From Microbispora amethystogenes (GTDB lineage Bacteria > Actinomycetota > Actinomycetes > Streptosporangiales > Streptosporangiaceae): a stretch of DNA of 64,000 nucleotides. Of this stretch, positions 63,298-64,000 are shown one piece after another. How positions within the stretch are numbered: position 1 is the stretch's first letter; each line of letters starts with the position of its first letter. The notes beneath the pieces were generated by a model, which was given only the letters and a program-made list of their open reading frames with translations, was not told where the DNA came from and ran no database searches. The position numbers and the translations under genes were made by a program. The DNA is taken from NCBI RefSeq assembly GCF_016863015.1, contig NZ_BOOB01000021.1, forward strand, positions 62,001 through 126,000, written 5' to 3'.

Positions 63298-64000
63298 TTA
63301 TTGGAAGGCGCTGAACGTCGCCTCCGGGCGGTCGCGCTTGGCGTACAGGTCCCAAGCGGCGTCGGCGATCACGTCCGGGTCGAGGGACCTACTCCCCACG
63401 TCGCCGAAGCGCTCGGGCTGGGAGGTCACCAGCCGGTGGATGTCACCCCGTTCGACCAGTCCCCCGATGATCAGGTTTCCGGCGTAGACGCCCTCCCCTG
63501 CCAACGCGACGTTGAGGGTCAGGGCGTAGGCGCGCAGCGCCGCCGCCGACAGCGCCAGGCTTCCGAGCGCGGGCATCGGCATGACGGCGCTCAACCCACC
63601 GGCGAACAACAGCCCGCCCTCCCCTCTCTCGATCATGCCGGGCAGCACCGCGCCGACCGCGTCGATCGCCGGATACAGGAAGTCCATCGCCTCCCTGGCG
63701 TCGCCGGCGGTCGTCTCGGTGATCGGCCGGGGCGGGGTGTTCAGGTCGGAGGCTCCCGGCCCGTAGTAGAGAACGTCGATCGCGCCGAAACGATCGGTGA
63801 TCGCGCCCAGGGCGGAGACGAGCCGGTCGCGGTCGCGTACATCGGCGGCGAAGGACGCCGCCTCGATCCCCGCTTCGGCCAGGGCCGCCACGTATCCGGC
63901 GTGCCGGGCCTCGGTCCGGGAGATCAGCGCCACGGCGTACCCCTCGCGCCCGAACCGATGCGCGACGGACATGCCGAGTCCGGGCCCGGCACCGATGACG
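63298..64000 (-). CDS. Atypical SDR oxidoreductase, partial (N-terminus off the right edge)
   Basis: The frame is open to the right edge (234 residues visible). The visible N-terminal part reads VIGAGPGLGMSVAHRFGREG, the SDR cofactor loop, followed by ADVRDRDRLVSALGAITDRF. The active-site region reads LGSLALSAAALRAYALTLNV where classical SDRs have Y-x-x-x-K, so the catalytic Tyr and Lys seem absent. Such SDR-like proteins may bind NAD(P) without reductase activity. The internal ATG at 63972 is not the start. Confidence 0.8.
   Translation of the reverse strand, partial: VIGAGPGLGMSVAHRFGREGYAVALISRTEARHAGYVAALAEAGIEAASFAADVRDRDRLVSALGAITDRFGAIDVLYYGPGASDLNTPPRPITETTAGDAREAMDFLYPAIDAVGAVLPGMIERGEGGLLFAGGLSAVMPMPALGSLALSAAALRAYALTLNVALAGEGVYAGNLIIGGLVERGDIHRLVTSQPERFGDVGSRSLDPDVIADAAWDLYAKRDRPEATFSAFQ

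Overview
This window comes from a high-GC Gram-positive actinomycete. Coding GC is roughly 70-75 percent, GTG starts are frequent, genes often overlap by 4 bp (ATGA or GTGA), and one-component regulators (TetR, MarR, PadR, ArsR, LacI, AraC, XRE) are abundant. A cyclic di-AMP riboswitch sits upstream of a CHAP cell-wall hydrolase, and there is a fragment of a DUF574-type SAM methyltransferase, a family typical of actinomycetes. The gene set suggests a soil-dwelling, sporulating member of the Streptosporangiales or a relative (Nonomuraea, Streptosporangium or Actinomadura type). That placement is inference; no rRNA or other marker gene is present. I found no tRNA, rRNA, CRISPR array or intact transposon.

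Layout. 1-2.5 kb: three regulators and a SnoaL-like protein. 2.5-3.5 kb: a CHAP hydrolase under a c-di-AMP riboswitch with its own sigma-70 type promoter. 4.1-5.3 kb: an orphan 402-residue protein of visibly lower GC, in an otherwise empty 2.5-kb stretch. 5.8-11.5 kb: a two-component system divergent from a four-gene MacAB-like export unit (Cys-repeat secreted protein, adaptor with a peptidoglycan-binding domain, ATPase, FtsX permease). 11.5-15.5 kb: a serine beta-lactamase-family protein, a small membrane protein, and an MFS pump with its ArsR regulator and a striking operator. 15.6-21.6 kb: RecD2 helicase, a secreted triple-repeat protein, a lipoprotein L,D-transpeptidase and small proteins. 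21.7-27.1 kb: a PhyH-type dioxygenase, a PadR-ABC-FtsX operon and a radical SAM protein. 27.3-30.2 kb: a CopC-like protein, a cupredoxin lipoprotein and a polytopic membrane protein. 30.3-40.1 kb: a five-gene galactoside-type glycan operon (GH36, two permeases, binding protein, GH39-like enzyme with CBM-like modules) and its LacI regulator. 40.3-44.5 kb: a TetR with an extra thioredoxin-like C-terminus divergent from an atypical P450, an SMR pump, and TetR-DUF952. 44.7-49.4 kb: VOC protein, AraC, leaderless argG with an ARG box, and an epimerase divergent from MarR. 49.4-55.1 kb: ABC-2 exporter, universal stress protein, anti-sigma-like kinase, DUF3224 and a diacylglycerol kinase. 55.2-62.7 kb: a decayed zone (STAND/NB-ARC remnant, methyltransferase fragment, broken LacI, truncated acetyltransferase) around an intact beta-glucoside uptake operon with a GH1 enzyme. 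The right edge is a partial atypical SDR.

Themes. Many loci are a regulator plus its divergent target, and several have clear palindromic operators (15.5, 38.8, 41.6, 48.8 and 61.5 kb). Short in-frame tandem repeats of 12, 15 or 18 bp occur in four coding regions, and a 20-bp repeat sits between two convergent genes. The two glycoside operons share an architecture, but the beta-glucoside one appears to have lost its LacI regulator by frameshift and truncation. The most unusual unit is the two-component-linked exporter at 5.8-11.5 kb, because of its duplicated Cys-containing secreted protein and its peptidoglycan-binding adaptor. All function statements rest on motif recognition by eye; no database search was run.
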